Below, piece after piece: positions 5,429 through 5,592 of a stretch of DNA of 5,592 bases. The DNA is taken from positions 1 to 5,592 of the forward strand of contig JBBWZQ010000329.1 in the NCBI GenBank assembly GCA_039649115.1, read 5' to 3'. Under the pieces are notes generated by a model that was not told the DNA's origin, searched no databases, and was given only the letters and a program-made list of their open reading frames with translations. The number at the start of each line of letters is the position of its first letter. Position 1 is the stretch's first letter. A program made the position numbers and the translations under genes. This DNA is from DATEJJ01 sp039649115 (GTDB lineage: Bacteria; Actinomycetota; Actinomycetes; Mycobacteriales; Micromonosporaceae).

Positions 5429-5592
5429 ATGTCCCAGCAATTGATGAGCACGACCGGCGATGCCACGTGCGATCCGGCCGCGCGGATCACCAGGAGCCTG
5501 CTGGGGTACGGCGTGATCGCCGGTCCCGGCTACGTCGTGGTGTCGCTCGTGCAGGCACTGACCCGGGACGGGTTCGACCTGCGGCGCCACGC
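5429..5592 (+). CDS. DUF998-like membrane protein, 3' end cut by window
   Basis: The first 54 codons of a gene that continues beyond the window. The start is ATG at 5429, preceded by GAGGGGAG (5414-5421) with a seven-base spacer. The translation opens with a polar stretch (MSQQLMSTTGDATCDPAARI) and then a hydrophobic helix, LLGYGVIAGPGYVVVSLVQAL (24-44), followed by TRDGFDLRRH. A LLGYGV-AGP helix followed by TR-GFDL-RH is, from memory, the hallmark of the actinobacterial DUF998 membrane proteins, whose biochemical function is unknown to me. It is divergent from the channel operon and shares its upstream region, so joint regulation is possible but unproven. Two antisense open frames overlap it and are considered shadows. 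Confidence 0.75.
   Translation, partial: MSQQLMSTTGDATCDPAARITRSLLGYGVIAGPGYVVVSLVQALTRDGFDLRRH

Noticed and set aside
5047..5590. Two overlapping - strand open frames (147 and 149 codons) over the intergenic region and the DUF998-like gene
   Set aside because: Composition is Pro/Arg/His-rich without motif, and they oppose a + strand gene with a good ribosome binding site and membrane helix.

Overview
The window is very GC-rich, with strongly GC-biased third codon positions, GTG starts, short intergenic gaps and long spurious antisense reading frames. This is the pattern of an actinobacterium, probably a filamentous one (Streptomycetaceae or Micromonosporaceae type). That assignment rests on composition and protein flavour only. 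No RNA gene, CRISPR array, insertion sequence or other mobile element was found.

Layout: (1) positions 4-777 on the + strand encode an IclR-family regulator whose true start may lie just before the window. (2) A 100-nt gap separates it from a convergent operon on the - strand. (3) That operon reads, in transcription order, MIP channel (5006-4236), dihydroxyacetone kinase subunit DhaK (4204-3212), subunit DhaL (3186-2536) and a complete Enzyme I-type PEP phosphotransferase (2539-878). The gaps are 31 nt and 25 nt, then a GTGA stop/start overlap. (4) A 422-nt divergent intergenic region (5007-5428) holds most of the unexplained structure. (5) From 5429 on the + strand a small membrane protein resembling the DUF998 family begins and runs off the window.

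The operon reads as a glycerol/dihydroxyacetone uptake and phosphorylation module. The channel admits a small polyol or triose, DhaK binds it covalently through a histidine, DhaL carries the ADP/ATP that donates the phosphate, and the Enzyme I protein supplies phosphate from phosphoenolpyruvate. The canonical intermediate between Enzyme I and DhaL, namely the DhaM EIIA domain with HPr, is not in the window, and the Enzyme I has no fused EIIA or HPr domain. No glycerol dehydrogenase or glycerol kinase is present either.

The most interesting non-coding signals precede the channel gene. There is a 33-bp interrupted dyad able to form a 14-bp stem. There is also a ten-base perfect anti-16S Shine-Dalgarno that lies 40 nt too far from the start codon in linear sequence but could be brought to about 7 nt by a predicted stem. 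A 14-bp palindrome overlaps a TTGACA. A regular G-tract array (four GGGG runs, period 8) lies further upstream, toward the divergent gene.
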